Of a DNA stretch of 64,000 nucleotides, positions 1 through 11,129 are shown piece after piece; position 1 is the first letter of the stretch, and each line of letters starts with the position of its first letter. Source of the stretch: Pyrenophora tritici-repentis. Taxonomy: Eukaryota; Ascomycota; Dothideomycetes; Pleosporales; Pleosporaceae. Under the pieces are notes generated by a model, which did not search any database, was not told the DNA's origin, and saw only the letters and a list, made by a program, of their open reading frames with translations. Made by a program: the position numbers and the translations under genes. The stretch covers positions 2,976,001 to 3,040,000 of the forward strand of contig NC_089393.1 in the NCBI RefSeq assembly GCF_003171515.1, read 5' to 3'.

Positions 1-699
1 GCAAAGTGCGCAAATGCTGCCCCTTACTACAAGGACCTGACCGCCTACGCCATCTCCAAACTGAACTTTGCAAACGTTGACATGTACCTCGATGGCGGCC
101 ACGCCGGATGGCTCGGCTGGGACGCTAACATTGGCCCCGCTGCTAAGCTCTACGCTGATGTTTACAAGGCGGCTGGCAAGCCCCGCGCTGTTCGTGGTAT
201 CGTCACTAACGTGAGCAACTACAACGCCTTCCGCATCGCTACCTGCCCAGCCATCACCCAGGGAAACAAGAACTGCGACGAGGAGCGCTACATCAACGCT
301 TTTGCTCCTTTGCTTCAGGCCGAGGGCTTCCCGGCTCACTTCATCGTCGACACTGGTCGCAGTGGTAAGCAGCCTACTGGCCAGCAGGCGTGGGGTGACT
401 GGTGCAACGTCTCAGGCGCTGGCTTCGGCGCCCGTCCTAGCACCAACACTGGTAACGCCAACGTTGACGCCTTTGTCTGGGTTAAGCCAGGTGGTGAGGT
501 ATGTTCTCTCATCTCCTCCTTACAATACACATTCAAACTAACACTCTGTCAGTCCGACGGTACATCCGACCAATCCGCCGCCCGCTACGACTCGCACTGC
601 GGCGTCTCCTCCGCCTTGAAGCCCGCGCCCGAGGCCGGAACTTGGTTCCAGGCATACTTTGAGATGCTTCTCAAGAACGCCAGCCCTGCTCTTGCATAA
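1..699 (+). CDS. GH6 cellobiohydrolase (cellobiohydrolase II type), C-terminal part
   Basis: The 5' end lies outside the window; the frame is open from base 1. Exons are <1..498 and 553..699. The 54-nt intron (499..552) is a multiple of three and has no stop, so it can be read through by mistake. The translation has the GH6 landmarks HAGWLGWDANIGPAA, GRSGKQPTGQ, WGDWCN and FVWVKPGGE, then SDGTSD after the splice. By alignment from memory with Trichoderma Cel6A, the Asp of SDGTSD is the conserved catalytic-site Asp near the C-terminus, and the Cys of WGDWC and DSHC form the second disulfide. The enzyme releases cellobiose from the non-reducing ends of cellulose chains and is secreted. About 215 residues of an expected ~400-450 are visible, so the signal peptide and any cellulose-binding module cannot be judged. 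Confidence 0.93.
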   Translation, partial: AKCANAAPYYKDLTAYAISKLNFANVDMYLDGGHAGWLGWDANIGPAAKLYADVYKAAGKPRAVRGIVTNVSNYNAFRIATCPAITQGNKNCDEERYINAFAPLLQAEGFPAHFIVDTGRSGKQPTGQQAWGDWCNVSGAGFGARPSTNTGNANVDAFVWVKPGGEVCSLISSLQYTFKLTLCQSDGTSDQSAARYDSHCGVSSALKPAPEAGTWFQAYFEMLLKNASPALA

Positions 700-922
700 A
701 TGCAGCGTGGCAGTCATCAACCGTCAACTTTTGTCAGACATGGAATACGGACACAATAGACGATAGACGCACTTCTTCTGTAAATATCATTATAGCTAGC
801 TCAAGTAGATTAGAAAGGAGATGAACATCCTTTGTACATGGAATCAAGCATGCCAACCTACACACTTTCTCCCTCTCTCCCCTCTTACCCCCCTGCCCCG
901 CTCCCGCAAACCCCCTCCAAAC

Positions 923-1696
923 TCACAAAATCTCACTATGACTCAACAACTGATACAACAAATCCATCTCCCTGGCCTTCTCAGCAGGTGTAAGCCTGTA
1001 TTCAGGGACGAACAGGGATGTCGACGCTGACGAGGTGGAGCATCTTCTACTATCCATGTCCAAGCCCATCTCCCACACATTCCCCTCCGTCTCACTCGCG
1101 CTCCACCCTCTGATCGACTCCGACTCCGACTCCGACTCCGAATCACCATCAACAAACCCACCATCACTATCATACTGTGATGAATTGCCTGTTGTACTAT
1201 CTAGACTACTCGCCGTGCTTGTCCTGTGGTTCCAAATACTATACCCATTCTTATAGTGTGGGTGGTCTTGGGCTAGTCCCTCTTCTTCATCTTCATCGCT
1301 TTCATCGCTTCCATCGCGTTCTTCAACAAAATCTGAGTCGGAGTCTGTCTCATCCTCATCCTCGTCCTTATCCTCATCTGTCTCAATGTCGGTGTCAACC
1401 CGATAGTCCAAACAGCAGCTTGGGTCTATCTCGCTTCCACTCTCTTCATCTTCATCCTCATCCTCACTCCCCTCTTGCACATCCGCATCCGCATCACCCA
1501 ACCCGTGCACTAAAACACCCTCCTCACCTCCTTTCCCAAGCGCCTTAGCGACGGAGCGTGTGAGTACTGTTCGGTTTTGCAGGACCTGTTTCGCAGTTTG
1601 TGCGGCGATGCGGGTTGATTTGCGGATTTTGGTGGTGGTGGTGGTGGAGTTTTGTTTGTGGGTAAGGGAGCTGCGGAGGGGGGGGTGTTGGGGACA
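923..1696 (-). CDS. Hypothetical acidic serine/aspartate-rich protein
   Basis: An uninterrupted frame runs from an ATG at 1694-1696 to TGA at 923-925, about 257 residues. An internal GTG at 1508-1510 is a poorer start because the frame is open upstream to the ATG. The first ~60 residues are basic and Ser/Thr-rich. The middle is dominated by Glu/Asp runs and SDSDSD and SESESES repeats, encoded by a GACTCC/GAATCC microsatellite near 1115-1145. The C-terminus is better mixed and contains LTPAEKAREMDLLYQLL, a likely short amphipathic helix. I recognise no domain. It is convergent with the GH6 gene. Low-complexity composition makes coding status uncertain, but a frame this long through a purine-biased repeat with a structured tail favours a real gene. 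Confidence 0.55.
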   Translation of the reverse strand, partial: CPQHPPLRSSLTHKQNSTTTTTKIRKSTRIAAQTAKQVLQNRTVLTRSVAKALGKGGEEGVLVHGLGDADADVQEGSEDEDEDEESGSEIDPSCCLDYRVDTDIETDEDKDEDEDETDSDSDFVEERDGSDESDEDEEEGLAQDHPHYKNGYSIWNHRTSTASSLDSTTGNSSQYDSDGGFVDGDSESESESESIRGWSASETEGNVWEMGLDMDSRRCSTSSASTSLFVPEYRLTPAEKAREMDLLYQLLSHSEIL

Positions 1697-2221
1697 TTAG
1701 GTTTGGTTTGGTTGGGTGGGTGGGTGGTGGAATGATGATTAGTAATGTAGATGTGTATGTTAGTTACTGTATCTTTTAGTAGTTAATTGTTTTGGCAATA
1801 TTTGGGTGACATGACATGACTCCGTACCTCCAATACTTCTACCATATGGGAGACAAGGGGATAAAGAGACCATGTCACCATCAATGGATCGGGCCTGGTA
1901 GCACTCTCTCGACAAGGGTATTGTGTACGCAGACAAAGAAATACTCGACCATCAAGGAACCAACCACACAATGTCACTATCAAATCACATACAGAAACTT
2001 CATTAACAATGTAAATCTGTTTTGAGATTCAGTATGACATGTTTACTACGATAAATGCTACAAAATTATGTGCAGTGCAAGAACAAACGCCGTCCCGATG
2101 CTCTCAGGGGTATCGTTTCATACCAAATGCTTTTCGATCGCTGGTTTTAATTAACCAGATAGACCCGTAAACGCCAGATGATTTTCTTCCCAAGTGGGTC
2201 CGGAATGGACTTTCATCAACA

Positions 2222-4408
2222 CTACGGTGACACCAAGGGGCCGTGGAAGTCGCGGAGCGTCGCCACCAGATCATCCTCACGGAACAGCTGTAGAGACAAC
2301 TTCTCCTGAACCTCCTTCCACTTCTTCAGCGCGTCCAATTCCCCCTTGCTTAGCCACTTTTCCTCATTTCCGACGACATCAGAACGCTCGGCTTTGGTGA
2401 GTAGGAGCTGGACCTTTTCCCGCTCGAACGAAATGCGTTGGAGGATCCTCACCATGCCCTTGTAGGTGTCATGGAGGAGCTTCTCGCGGGCGCGTTGACG
2501 ATCATACCAAACAAGGTGAAGAGAAAGTTTGGCCTCGCGTCTGTCGACCTTGGGAATTTCCTGAGTCTGTACAAATCCCTGCACGGTAAGGTCATTAACA
2601 ATGCCGCGAATATCGTTTGGAGACATCATCATGACGTTGCATAATGCGCGCTCGTCGAGTTTTCCCTTTTTTTTCAAAGTCCGAACGAGCTTGACTCCCA
2701 AGATGCCTTTTCTCGCTGAAATCGTGTTTTCAATCTCCGCCTGGATCAACTGTCTCGCAAGCTCGTCGAATTCGATGCGCCATTGCGAGTACCCAGAGCG
2801 CGAGTGCCAGGTGACGAAATGATAAGGATCTTCAGACAACATCTGAATGTGTTTGTCTATAATCTTTGTCTTTTCGTCCATGTGAAGGGTCGTGGGGTCC
2901 GTGGGCTGCGACCAGACGGTATTCCTATTTACATGTCCTTTGCGGGTGAGTTGAACGGCAGCATGAGGATCGATGTCGTCGAAGATGTCTACGTCCGGAT
3001 CACGGCTGAGCTTGACAGCTACATCGCGCGCAGTGACGAGGAGGGTGTGGTCGATGCTGGCGTCTGCAGGTTCTCCGCCCGGTAGTGGAGGATCTGGCCA
3101 TTCTTCCCAGCAGCGCGGGATTTTGGACTCGAGCATGCGCAGCATCGTCTGGTATACACGCGCGGTAACGGACCCTAGTCGTTGCTCTACCACACTTACG
3201 AGCTGTTCTGTCCGCATAGCAACGGCGATTTTGTCTGGATTGACGCGGATGACGAGATCATCGTCTGAAGACGAGGCTGCCCAGCCATTCGCACCGTTCA
3301 TCTTAACCCGCTTGTTTGAACCGTTTGTTTGTCGGCCTCCAGCAAATCCTGGGACTTTGAGCCATTCGTCACGCATCCTTCTTTTGCGCTCTAGGGTCGC
3401 CCTGTTGACTGTATCTTTGTCTTTTGTGCCTGAAGGTTGTACTCCCCCGTTGTCCTGTTCTATGGATTCTTGGTAGAGCAAATCGTGCATATCGCCTGGG
3501 GATAGGTATTGTGTCTCGGTGACGGTTCTGATCCATCCAGTCTCGATCAGGGTTCGGATGAGTCCATACAACTCCTCGACCGAGGTGATGTTGTCGGCCT
3601 GCGCGGGTTCTGGGGCGGCGTTGTGAGTTGCATTGTCGACCTTAGGCTTGTGCACGCCATTGGTCTTGACGTCTCCGTTGACCGAATCTACAGGTTCGGG
3701 CTTAGTGCCGTGTAGTTCGGACGGTAGTCCATTCGTGACTCCGTTTGTGACGCCGTTGGTCTTGGAATGGCCGTTGACGTGGGTGTCGTTTGTGCGCTTC
3801 CGCTTAGAACCCGCGCCGTTCACTGCGCCGTCGTCCATGTCGTCATCGCTGTCGGTCTCCGGTGGAAAGTATGCGTCTTTCAAATCGGCGATGCGCGTGT
3901 GACCGAGAGCAAGCAAATTTGATATAATGTTTGCAGCCTTTTTACCAAAGCGAGCCTCTACCAGTTTAGTCGTCTTGCCGCAGCGAACAATAGCATACGA
4001 GTTTTGCCAGTCGATCTCGTAGTAAGTCAAGGGCGCGTCGCTGCCAGAGTGAAAGATGAGGTGCTCTTGGAGCAAGATGACGAGTCCGCACTTGATCTGG
4101 CGCCCGCTCAGATAGGAAGCGCGAGCGATGGATGCGAGGCTCTGCCGACCATGGCGCGCAAGGACCGAGTAAACTCGCTATTCGCAGTTAGAACATGTCC
4201 GTGAATGCGCCTGCCTGAAAAATGATGACTCCAAATTCAGTCACGAGACGGGACACGGAGGTCAAACACATACAGCCGCAAGTTCGCCATAGGTATCCTC
4301 GACCAAGAGGGTGCAGAGTTGGGCGAGAATCTGGAATATGTTGGCTATAGTTCATTCGCGCGCGTCGGCGGCGCATCTTACCGGAGTCTCGCGCTGGTTG
4401 TAAGACAT
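2222..4408 (-). CDS. RPC82: DNA-directed RNA polymerase III subunit RPC3 (Rpc82/RPC62)
   Basis: Three exons on the minus strand: 4382..4408 (MSYNQRETP), 4274..4330 and 2222..4177, giving about 679 residues. The large frame alone lacks the N-terminus; adding the two small exons restores the first winged helix (LCTLLVEDTYGELAA joined to RVYSVLARHGRQSLASIAR), which supports the splice sites. The family consists of tandem winged-helix domains and sits in the RPC3-RPC6-RPC7 subcomplex that opens Pol III promoters. A low-complexity insertion with repeated NGVTNGVTNG and acidic stretches lies around residues 100-200. The C-terminal half has the long helices expected for Rpc82. It shares a ~320-bp divergent promoter with QCR2. 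Length is within the family range for filamentous fungi. Confidence 0.93.
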
Positions 4409-4730
4409 GTTTGAGCCTAGATATTTGCCAGATATCTAGGGTGGAGTAGTGCTACCGGGGAGACATTGGCGTAGATCGCAGGCAAGACGAACTGGGAGAG
4501 AACAATCAGAAACAAAAAAGTCCGGGCGAAGTTGTCGAAATGGATGCGGGTGGGGTGGGTGACCGATGGAGCTCCGGCCAATGGAGAGGGGAGCGAAAGC
4601 ACTTACTGGTCTTGGCGGCCTACGAACTTTGTGATGTCGATGCTCCGAATTACCTCACCCCAAGACGTCTATCCATCCATTGCCGTCCCCCCACACCACT
4701 GACAGCCCTCCGCCCGGCGCCAAACACACA
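4409..4730. promoter_or_regulatory. Divergent promoter region between RPC3 and QCR2
   Basis: 322 bp separate the two start codons and hold no convincing gene. The region must contain both 5' UTRs and core promoters. A near-palindrome around the TATCTAGG/CCTAGATA sequence at about 4417-4440 is visible; no TATA box is evident. Confidence 0.5.
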
Positions 4731-6308
4731 ATGCTCTCCCGAACGACCGCCTGCCGGGGCGCGCAGCGTGCAGCCCGCCAGCAGGTCGTCCGCCCTAGTC
4801 AACGTCGCGGCCTCGCTGCCCCGGCCTCAGGCTCCTTCCAGTACCAATCCGGCGAGGCAAAGGGCGTCAAGTACGCCAGCAGAGACTTTACCGGTCCTAC
4901 CACGACACTCGCATTGGTCGCCAAGGCCGGTACGAGATATCAGCCACTGCCTGGCCTGACCGAGGGCCTGGCCAACTTTGCTTTCCGGGTACGCCATTGA
5001 TATTACGCCATCTGATATAGACGCTGTGTCGCATCGACGCAGTCAATTGATATGAAAGAGCTCGGCTGACGCTCAATTGGACTCTAGGGCACTGAGAGAC
5101 GGTCAACATTGCGCATTGTCCGCGAATCTGAACTGCTGGGAGCTAGCCTCAACGCCCACCACTCGCGCGAGAACCTGGTGCTCGAGGCAAAGTTTCTCCG
5201 CGATGACCTCCCCTACTTTGTCGAGCTCCTCGGCGAGGTAGCCAGCTCTACCAAGTACCAGCGTATGCTTCACTGCAAACATGACATGGTTGATGGAATT
5301 GACACTGCGCAGCCCACGTATACGCCGAAGAGGTTCTGCCCATGATTCACTTTGCTCACAAGCGCTTCCTCGCCAGCGTGACCGACATGGCCACCCAATC
5401 CGCCCACAGCCTCGCTTTCCACCGCGGTCTGGGTGTCCCTACCGCTTCCGCCGCGCCTACCCCATACACCAAGTACCTTGACGCCGAGACGATTGAGTAC
5501 TACTCCAAGATCGCCTATGCCAAGCCCAACTTTGCTGTTGTAGCCAACGGTGCCGACCACGGCGAGTTCTCCAAGTGGGTTAGCGAGTTCTTCGACGACG
5601 TTCCCAGCTCCGCTCTCGACGAGTCAAAGACTGGCGCCGACCAGAGCAAGTACTACGGTGGTGAGGAGCGTATTGCCCACGACAGCGGAAACGCCATGGT
5701 CATTGCCTTCCCCGGCTCCAGCTCGTTCACCGGAAAGTTCTACAAGCCCGAAATTGCCGTCCTCAGCTCCCTTCTCGGTGGTGAATCAGCCGTCAAGTGG
5801 TCGTCAGGCTTCACCAAGCTCGGTCAGGCTGCCGCTCCTGGTGCCAAGGTCAAGACCACCAGCGCCATCTACTCTGACGCCGGTCTTCTTTACACCACCA
5901 TCACCGGTTCCGCCAAGGCCGTTGCCCAAACCGCCAAGGCCGCCGTTGAGGCCATCCAAAAGATTGCTGCTGGTGAGATTTCAAGTGAAGAGGTTTCCAA
6001 GGCAAAGGCCGCGGCCAAGTTCAAGGAGCTCGAGCACGGCCAGGACATTCGTGCTGGCCTCGAACTTACCGGCAATGGTTTGATCCACAACACTCAACCC
6101 TACCAAATTGACGAGGTTGCCAAGAAGATTGACAGTGTCTCAGAAGAGTCGCTCAAGAAGGTGAGTAATCCAATCTCGTTGAATAGAGACGTCATGCTAA
6201 TGAATCATCCAGGCTGCCAAGGAACTACTGGAGAACAGGGCCTCAGTATCGTCTGTTGGTGACCTCTTCGTCCTACCTTATGCTGAAGATCTCGGCCTTA
6301 AGGCGTAA
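4731..6308 (+). CDS. QCR2: Cytochrome b-c1 complex core subunit 2
   Basis: Four exons: 4731..4988, 5088..5262, 5313..6160 and 6213..6308, total 458 residues. Splicing gives NFAFR-GTERRS, then TKYQ-PHVYAEEVLPMIHFAHKRF, then ESLKK-AAKELLENRASVSS, all in frame. The first ~30 residues are Arg/Ser/Ala-rich and typical of a mitochondrial presequence. The protein is of the M16 peptidase fold (two homologous halves), but the zinc-binding HxxEH of active processing peptidases is absent in the LPGLTEGLANFAFRGT segment, as expected for the structural core 2 subunit. It acts in the inner mitochondrial membrane as part of complex III. The start is the first ATG after the promoter and precedes the presequence. 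Confidence 0.95.
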
Positions 6309-6805
6309 ATACAGTGGGATAGTAGCGCAGTTTAGAAAGGAAATCTCGTTTGGCCAGGGGCTTGTGTAACATTATCTTGTGATAGTCCCTGATAGATGCA
6401 TCTCGTATAAGTTGATTTTGCATTTCAAAGATTGATATTGTTGTGTTATGAGTTTGTGATGGGTTGTGGTAATGCTGAATGTATGAGCGTTAGCTTGACA
6501 GATGCAGGTACAAAACGTCGTTCGTGGTCCTGCAGCATACTTAGTCTCACGTGCCAGCGCGTAGACGCACAGACCATGTTCGCGCAATCGTACAAGCCAA
6601 ACACGTCGACGTCCACCACACAAACACCCAACCGGCAAGACTGTTGACTGAACACCCCAGACTTGATCCCGCTTGCATCTACACTTTCAAAACTACCTGA
6701 ACGAAGACAAGTCGAGAAGCTGGTGTTTCTCTCTGCGCTACATCAACACACAACAACACACGTGCAAGCCCGCACGGCGAAACAACGATAGGAGAAGCAG
6801 CGACA
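6309..6805. other. Intergenic between QCR2 and CENP-W
   Basis: About 500 bp. It should hold the QCR2 3' UTR and the CENP-W promoter and 5' UTR. Frames here are short and low in complexity. I see no gene. Confidence 0.4.
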
Positions 6806-7243
6806 ATGCCACAAACACTCTACCCCCGCGCTACAGTCAAGAAGATAGTAAAAGCGCATTCGAATCGGGGGGTTAGTAGGAATGTTGATATTCTGGTGAG
6901 TTTTATTTAGTATTGCTTGCAACATCAAAAGAACAGATAGGGTGGGGTGAGGTGGGGAGGAGTGTGGAGAAGAACAGGGAGAAACGGGGAGAGGAAAGTG
7001 TGCTAATTCGATGTGAGGTAGATTTACTTGAATTATATTGTGTTTATGCAGGAGTAAGTCATTACCGTCCAGATGAAACCAATTCTCGAGAGGGGGGGAT
7101 AAGGACAGGTAAACGAGCTAACACAACCCTCCAGTCTCCTAAAAGAAGCAAATATCAAGAGTAAACAACATGGCGAGAAGGGTGTTTCGGCAAAGAGTAT
7201 CAAGAGGGTTAGTGAGGGGGTGTTGAGAAAGTACAAGGGCTGA
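6806..7243 (+). CDS. Centromere protein W-like histone-fold protein
   Basis: A 76-residue protein from three tiny exons: 6806..6895, 7022..7053 and 7135..7243. Phases match at both junctions (IL-IY and Q-D-L across a split codon) and the introns have GT/AG borders (126 and 81 nt). The product starts MPQTLYPRATVKKIVKAHS, continues NVDILIYLNYIVFMQDLL and ends SIKRVSEGVLRKYKG. This matches the CENP-W/Wip1 pattern: a short basic N-terminal helix, the long central histone-fold helix with (I/V)YLxYxxFMQ, and a last helix preceded by VSAKSIKRV. CENP-W pairs with CENP-T to form a DNA-binding histone-like module at the inner kinetochore. Length fits the family (about 75-90 residues). Identification is by motif from memory; the gene is easy to miss because no single exon exceeds 109 nt. 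Confidence 0.85.
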
Positions 7244-7380
7244 GGAAGTCGTGGTTAGCGTGGGAGGAACTCACAGTGTGTGACTAGAGGGTGAGAGTCT
7301 GGCGTTACATGTACTTCTATTCTATTCCTTGCATGCTCCAAGTAAACAAGGGAATCATACCACACAAGGGGACTACTTTC

Positions 7381-10138
7381 CTACACCGCTGTTCCCTCAC
7401 TCACCACAGCAATAACTCTAGGAACAACCCACCCCTCACTATACCTCTTCCCCGCCTCGGGAATCTCAATACGGAGTTTTTTTCGCAGTTCCTCAAGCCC
7501 CTCTTTACCCCCTCCCTCACCTCCCCCACCGCAACCGCATCAACAACCCCCTTAACCCCCAAACCCAACGCAACACAACTCTGCACCAAACACTGCACCT
7601 CCCCCTCCCAACTTGCCTTCACACCCTCCGCCTTGGCCGCTCTAACACCAAGCCGTTTGTATTCCTGAAGTGCAGATTTTGCGTTGCGAATGTTTGAATT
7701 GATTTCTGTCCAGATTTCCGAATCGCTGTCTGCCACGGCCTTGATGAACGCTGACATCCCCTGGGATTCCTGTTGTGGTGATGCTGGAGTAGGTGTGGAT
7801 GTAGATGTAGACGTGGACGCAGGAGGAAATGAACCGTAAGGTGTCATCAAACCCCTAAACTCCTCCCACTCCAACACCTCCACCGGCGCAAGGGCGAGGA
7901 AAGGTTTCATGCGCACTTCATACCGCAATTTCTCCGAAGAAAACGGTCGTGTGGGTATGTTTAATAAGCCCGCGTACAAAAGCAGCATGTAGAAGGTCGC
8001 CAGCGCTTTCGCCAACGACGCCGTTGCTTCCGTTTCCGCTAGTAGACTGTTGAGATAATCTTGCGAGGCCTGCAACTCGCGGAGCTCCCTGGGCGACTTG
8101 CTGACGCGGGCGTGCTGGGCGGTGTAGTGGCTTTGAACACGCTGAAGCAGCGCGTTACGACGACCGGCGACGAGGGACAGGAAAAGATACATGCCACAGT
8201 ATTCGTCGGGTAGATAGATGTCTTGTTCGAAACCAAGGAGGACGACTTTCTGTATCATGGTGAGTTTGTGATGGTACACCCATGTCGAAAGGCTAAACTC
8301 CATGATTTGCTCGCTGACACCTAGTTCCGATGCTGCGGCTGCAATATCTGCGTCGATGAGACTGGCGTCCGCTTGTAACATATCCCAGCCGGTAATAACA
8401 TGCGTAAGCATACGCCTCAGTCGACACCGATTCTGGCCCACCGCAACCCAAAGGTCCATGTACGCCTGTCCCGCACGTTCCACAAACTCGTCGATGAGCA
8501 GTGCGAACTGGAGACGAGGCGGTTTGGGCAGAGTAGGATTGCGAGGGGGTGAAAAAGACCAGTTTACAGGGTCGAGTACGGGGGAGGCGGAGAGGACGAG
8601 GGTTTTGCAGTCGGCGAGGGGGAGGGACGAAGACGTGTGTAGGACGTCTGGGTGGAAGAGTAGGGTGGAGAGGTAGGAGCGGGCGTAGGCTAGGGGTGGG
8701 GGGTTGCGCGAGGCAAAGTGCCAGAGGAAAGAGAGGTATTCGAGGGGGTCTTGGGGGAGGTCCACGAAGCGCGTTGCTTCAGAACAGTCGCTGGCGATGT
8801 GGTGGAGTTTGGACAGGGCGTCTGTGAAGTCGAGTTCGACGACTGGGCGGGGGGGTACGGTGGATGCGAGTCGTCGTTGCATTTTGGGGCTAAATGCTCC
8901 GGGTACGGATTTGCCGAGTTGATGTGTAGTTTTTAATGCATCGATGCCTTGGAATATGAGCGGCCAGGAGTGGGATATTTGATCGAGCGGGAGGTCCAAG
9001 TCCAGAGCACGGAGAAAGTCTTTTCGTAACTCCAGTCGTGAGAGGATGGCTTTACGGAGTGTGTCATCAATCTTCAAGTCGGTGCTAAGAGGTGTAAGTA
9101 AATATCCCAGAACAAGTCGAAAAATAAACTCCACTTACTCCTCTAATACCTCAACACCAGCATCCAACTCCCTCAGAAACACATCCATCGGCACACTAAC
9201 AAACAACACCCGATTATACGTATGCGTACAAAAATCCTCCTCTTCAAAGTAATCCCGCCCCGTAATCTTCGCAATCACATAATCGCACCCCTTGATCACC
9301 GCTAGACAGTACGCCCTGAGTACCTGCAGCAACGGCCCCGGTCGTCTGTCGTCTGGAATACCTCCACGGTAAAACTGCGATTGCTCCAGGACTCTAGTTT
9401 CGGGCCAGAGCAGCTTATCAATATACAATGATGTGAAGAGTGTTTGGGATAGCGGGTAACCTGTGTGCCAGGCCATTTCGTAGCAGAGCAGCTGATCCAT
9501 GATTCCGATTAGCTCTTCCGGTAGAAGTGGAGCTAGGGCATCGTATTCATCTTCCAGCGTCTCTCCTGGTTCTAGGAATCCGGAGTCCATTTTGGGATCC
9601 ATGATCTGTTGGGTGAGTTACTAACGCGCCGGTTGTTGAGATGGAAAGAGGTGTGATACCTCGATTGCCCCAATAGATTCAAACAGCGTAAAGTATTCAT
9701 CTTTAACAAGCTGACCGACTTCAAGAGCTATCCATTCATTAGTTGTTGTTCGAAAATGTTCTTGTCCATATATCATGGGCCCATGGTGACGGCCCTTGCC
9801 CCGCCATGCCCCTCCAAATATCGGATTACGGGTCAACTTGCCATTACACGCCCTTGTGAACTTATCCGTGACATTATGAATCTTTGGCTGTGAGCCACCG
9901 ACTGCATTTCTCGCTTGTCTCAAGGGCAGATTAGCGGATGTAGCAGGCGCCTGGATAACGGGCGCAGCAGACTCTTGCGCTGCATCTGGCATGAAATCAT
10001 TAGCCGACTATTAAAATGCAAGTGTCACAAGCAAGAGAAAAGGGACATGTGTGAATTACCAACACGGTCAGCACTTGTACCGCCATCATCCGGTGTCTCG
10101 GCAGGGGCTGTGCTGTGGCTGCTAGGAGCATCCGCCAT
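7381..10138 (-). CDS. MAK10: N-alpha-acetyltransferase 35, NatC auxiliary subunit (Mak10)
   Basis: Five exons on the minus strand: 10060..10138, 9842..9985, 9660..9727, 9139..9605 and then 9084 down to about 7401 or 7381. About 813 residues. The splice into IGAIE-IMDPKMDSGFLEPG rebuilds the family's hallmark MDPKMDSG block. The intron 9728..9841 is best explained by a GC donor (GCAAGT), giving FTRACN-ALEVGQLVKDEY with the spacing known for Naa35; a GT donor 6 nt upstream would drop two residues. Mak10 anchors the catalytic Mak3/Naa30 subunit to ribosomes for acetylation of Met-hydrophobic N-termini. Oddity: the frame ends at 7401 with an unlike C-terminus, whereas the conserved ending (LRKKLRIEIPEAGKRY...) is in another frame ending at 7381, implying a one-base slip near 7503-7512. 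Confidence 0.92.
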
Positions 10139-10437
10139 GTTGTGAGGTGGAGTTTAGTTGGGCCGATATGCGGGAAGTTTTGTGACAGCCGAGTTGCACC
10201 AAAGGCGGGTTGGTTGGTTACTTACAGCAGCCGTCACTATGAGTTATATATACACAACTTAGGAAAAAGTTCACGACACATGGAATAGTTGGCGTGGGAC
10301 AGTGATTCAACCCTGTTTGTCGTGCATTGGCTTATAATCCTCCCAATTCAGCTTGATTGTACAGAATATACGTTTCCATGCACTCCCCAGATCTCTCTCT
10401 CCATCTCCGTCAATCCATCATGCGCTCATTCCTGGGT

Positions 10438-10778
10438 TTACGAGGACTTGGCCGCGTCAGCCTGTGCCTGGAGAGCAGCAGCGTTGAGATCCTTCATCTC
10501 GCCCTGCTTGCCGTTCTGCCCATGTGTTAGCCTGCAATACCTACTTCCTCCCCGAGTATGCACTCACCGACCACTTGGCAAACCTGAGTTCGCTCTCGCC
10601 CCTTCGCTCGGCAGCGATGCGCTTGTCTTCCTTGAGCGAGCGGCGCACGACGCGCGATGCGACGGCAATGTAGCGGTTGTAGCTGTCCGAGGTGTTAGTT
10701 AGGGATCCAACTACCATTAGGCGGCTCCAAGAGAGGGCGAGCGTACGTGAGACCGGCGGCTTTCCACGCGAATGCCAT
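10438..10778 (-). CDS. ATP15: ATP synthase subunit epsilon, mitochondrial
   Basis: Three exons on the minus strand: 10747..10778, 10568..10682 and 10438..10515, giving 74 residues. Translation starts MAFAWKAAGLTYNRYIAVAS and continues RRSLKEDKRIAAERRGE, FAKWSNGKQGEM, ending DAAKSS. The opening FAWKAAGLTYNRY and the basic KEDKR block are typical of the fungal epsilon subunit, which sits in the central stalk of F1 and is retained without a cleaved presequence. Length fits the family (about 60-75). The long single frame in this area runs through both introns and is not the real product. The start is the ATG that begins the conserved motif. Confidence 0.9.
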
Positions 10779-11129
10779 TGTGATGATTGGGTGTGGTTTG
10801 GTGGGTGTGGACGGGTTTGCGGTTTGCGGGTGCAGTACTGAAGGTTGGTGAGCTCCGGCGAGAATTCGCGATGCGGCTCGGAACTCGACATCACGTGATG
10901 GGACACCGATGCCCCCTCACATGCAGGATGCATATGGTTATTCTATAGTGCTCCAAGCACCCCTTGAGTTCTCAAGACATGGAATATGAACATGGTTGAC
11001 AGATAAATTACAGTCATGGTCATTCATTTTCATAGCTAGCTACGTCAAGCATAGCTGTATCATGGTCTACCGTAATGCCCATTGAGCAGCTCTAACGCTC
11101 ACAGCGCACGCTCACGCTCACGCTCACAC
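10779..11129. other. Intergenic between ATP15 and PRE5
   Basis: About 350 bp: ATP15 promoter side and the PRE5 3' flank. A short GCTCAC tandem run is present at about 11096-11130, partly overlapping the PRE5 stop region. No gene seen. Confidence 0.4.

Noticed and set aside
2973..3476. 167-codon plus-strand frame
   Set aside because: Antisense to RPC3; Ser/Arg-rich and without recognisable domains.
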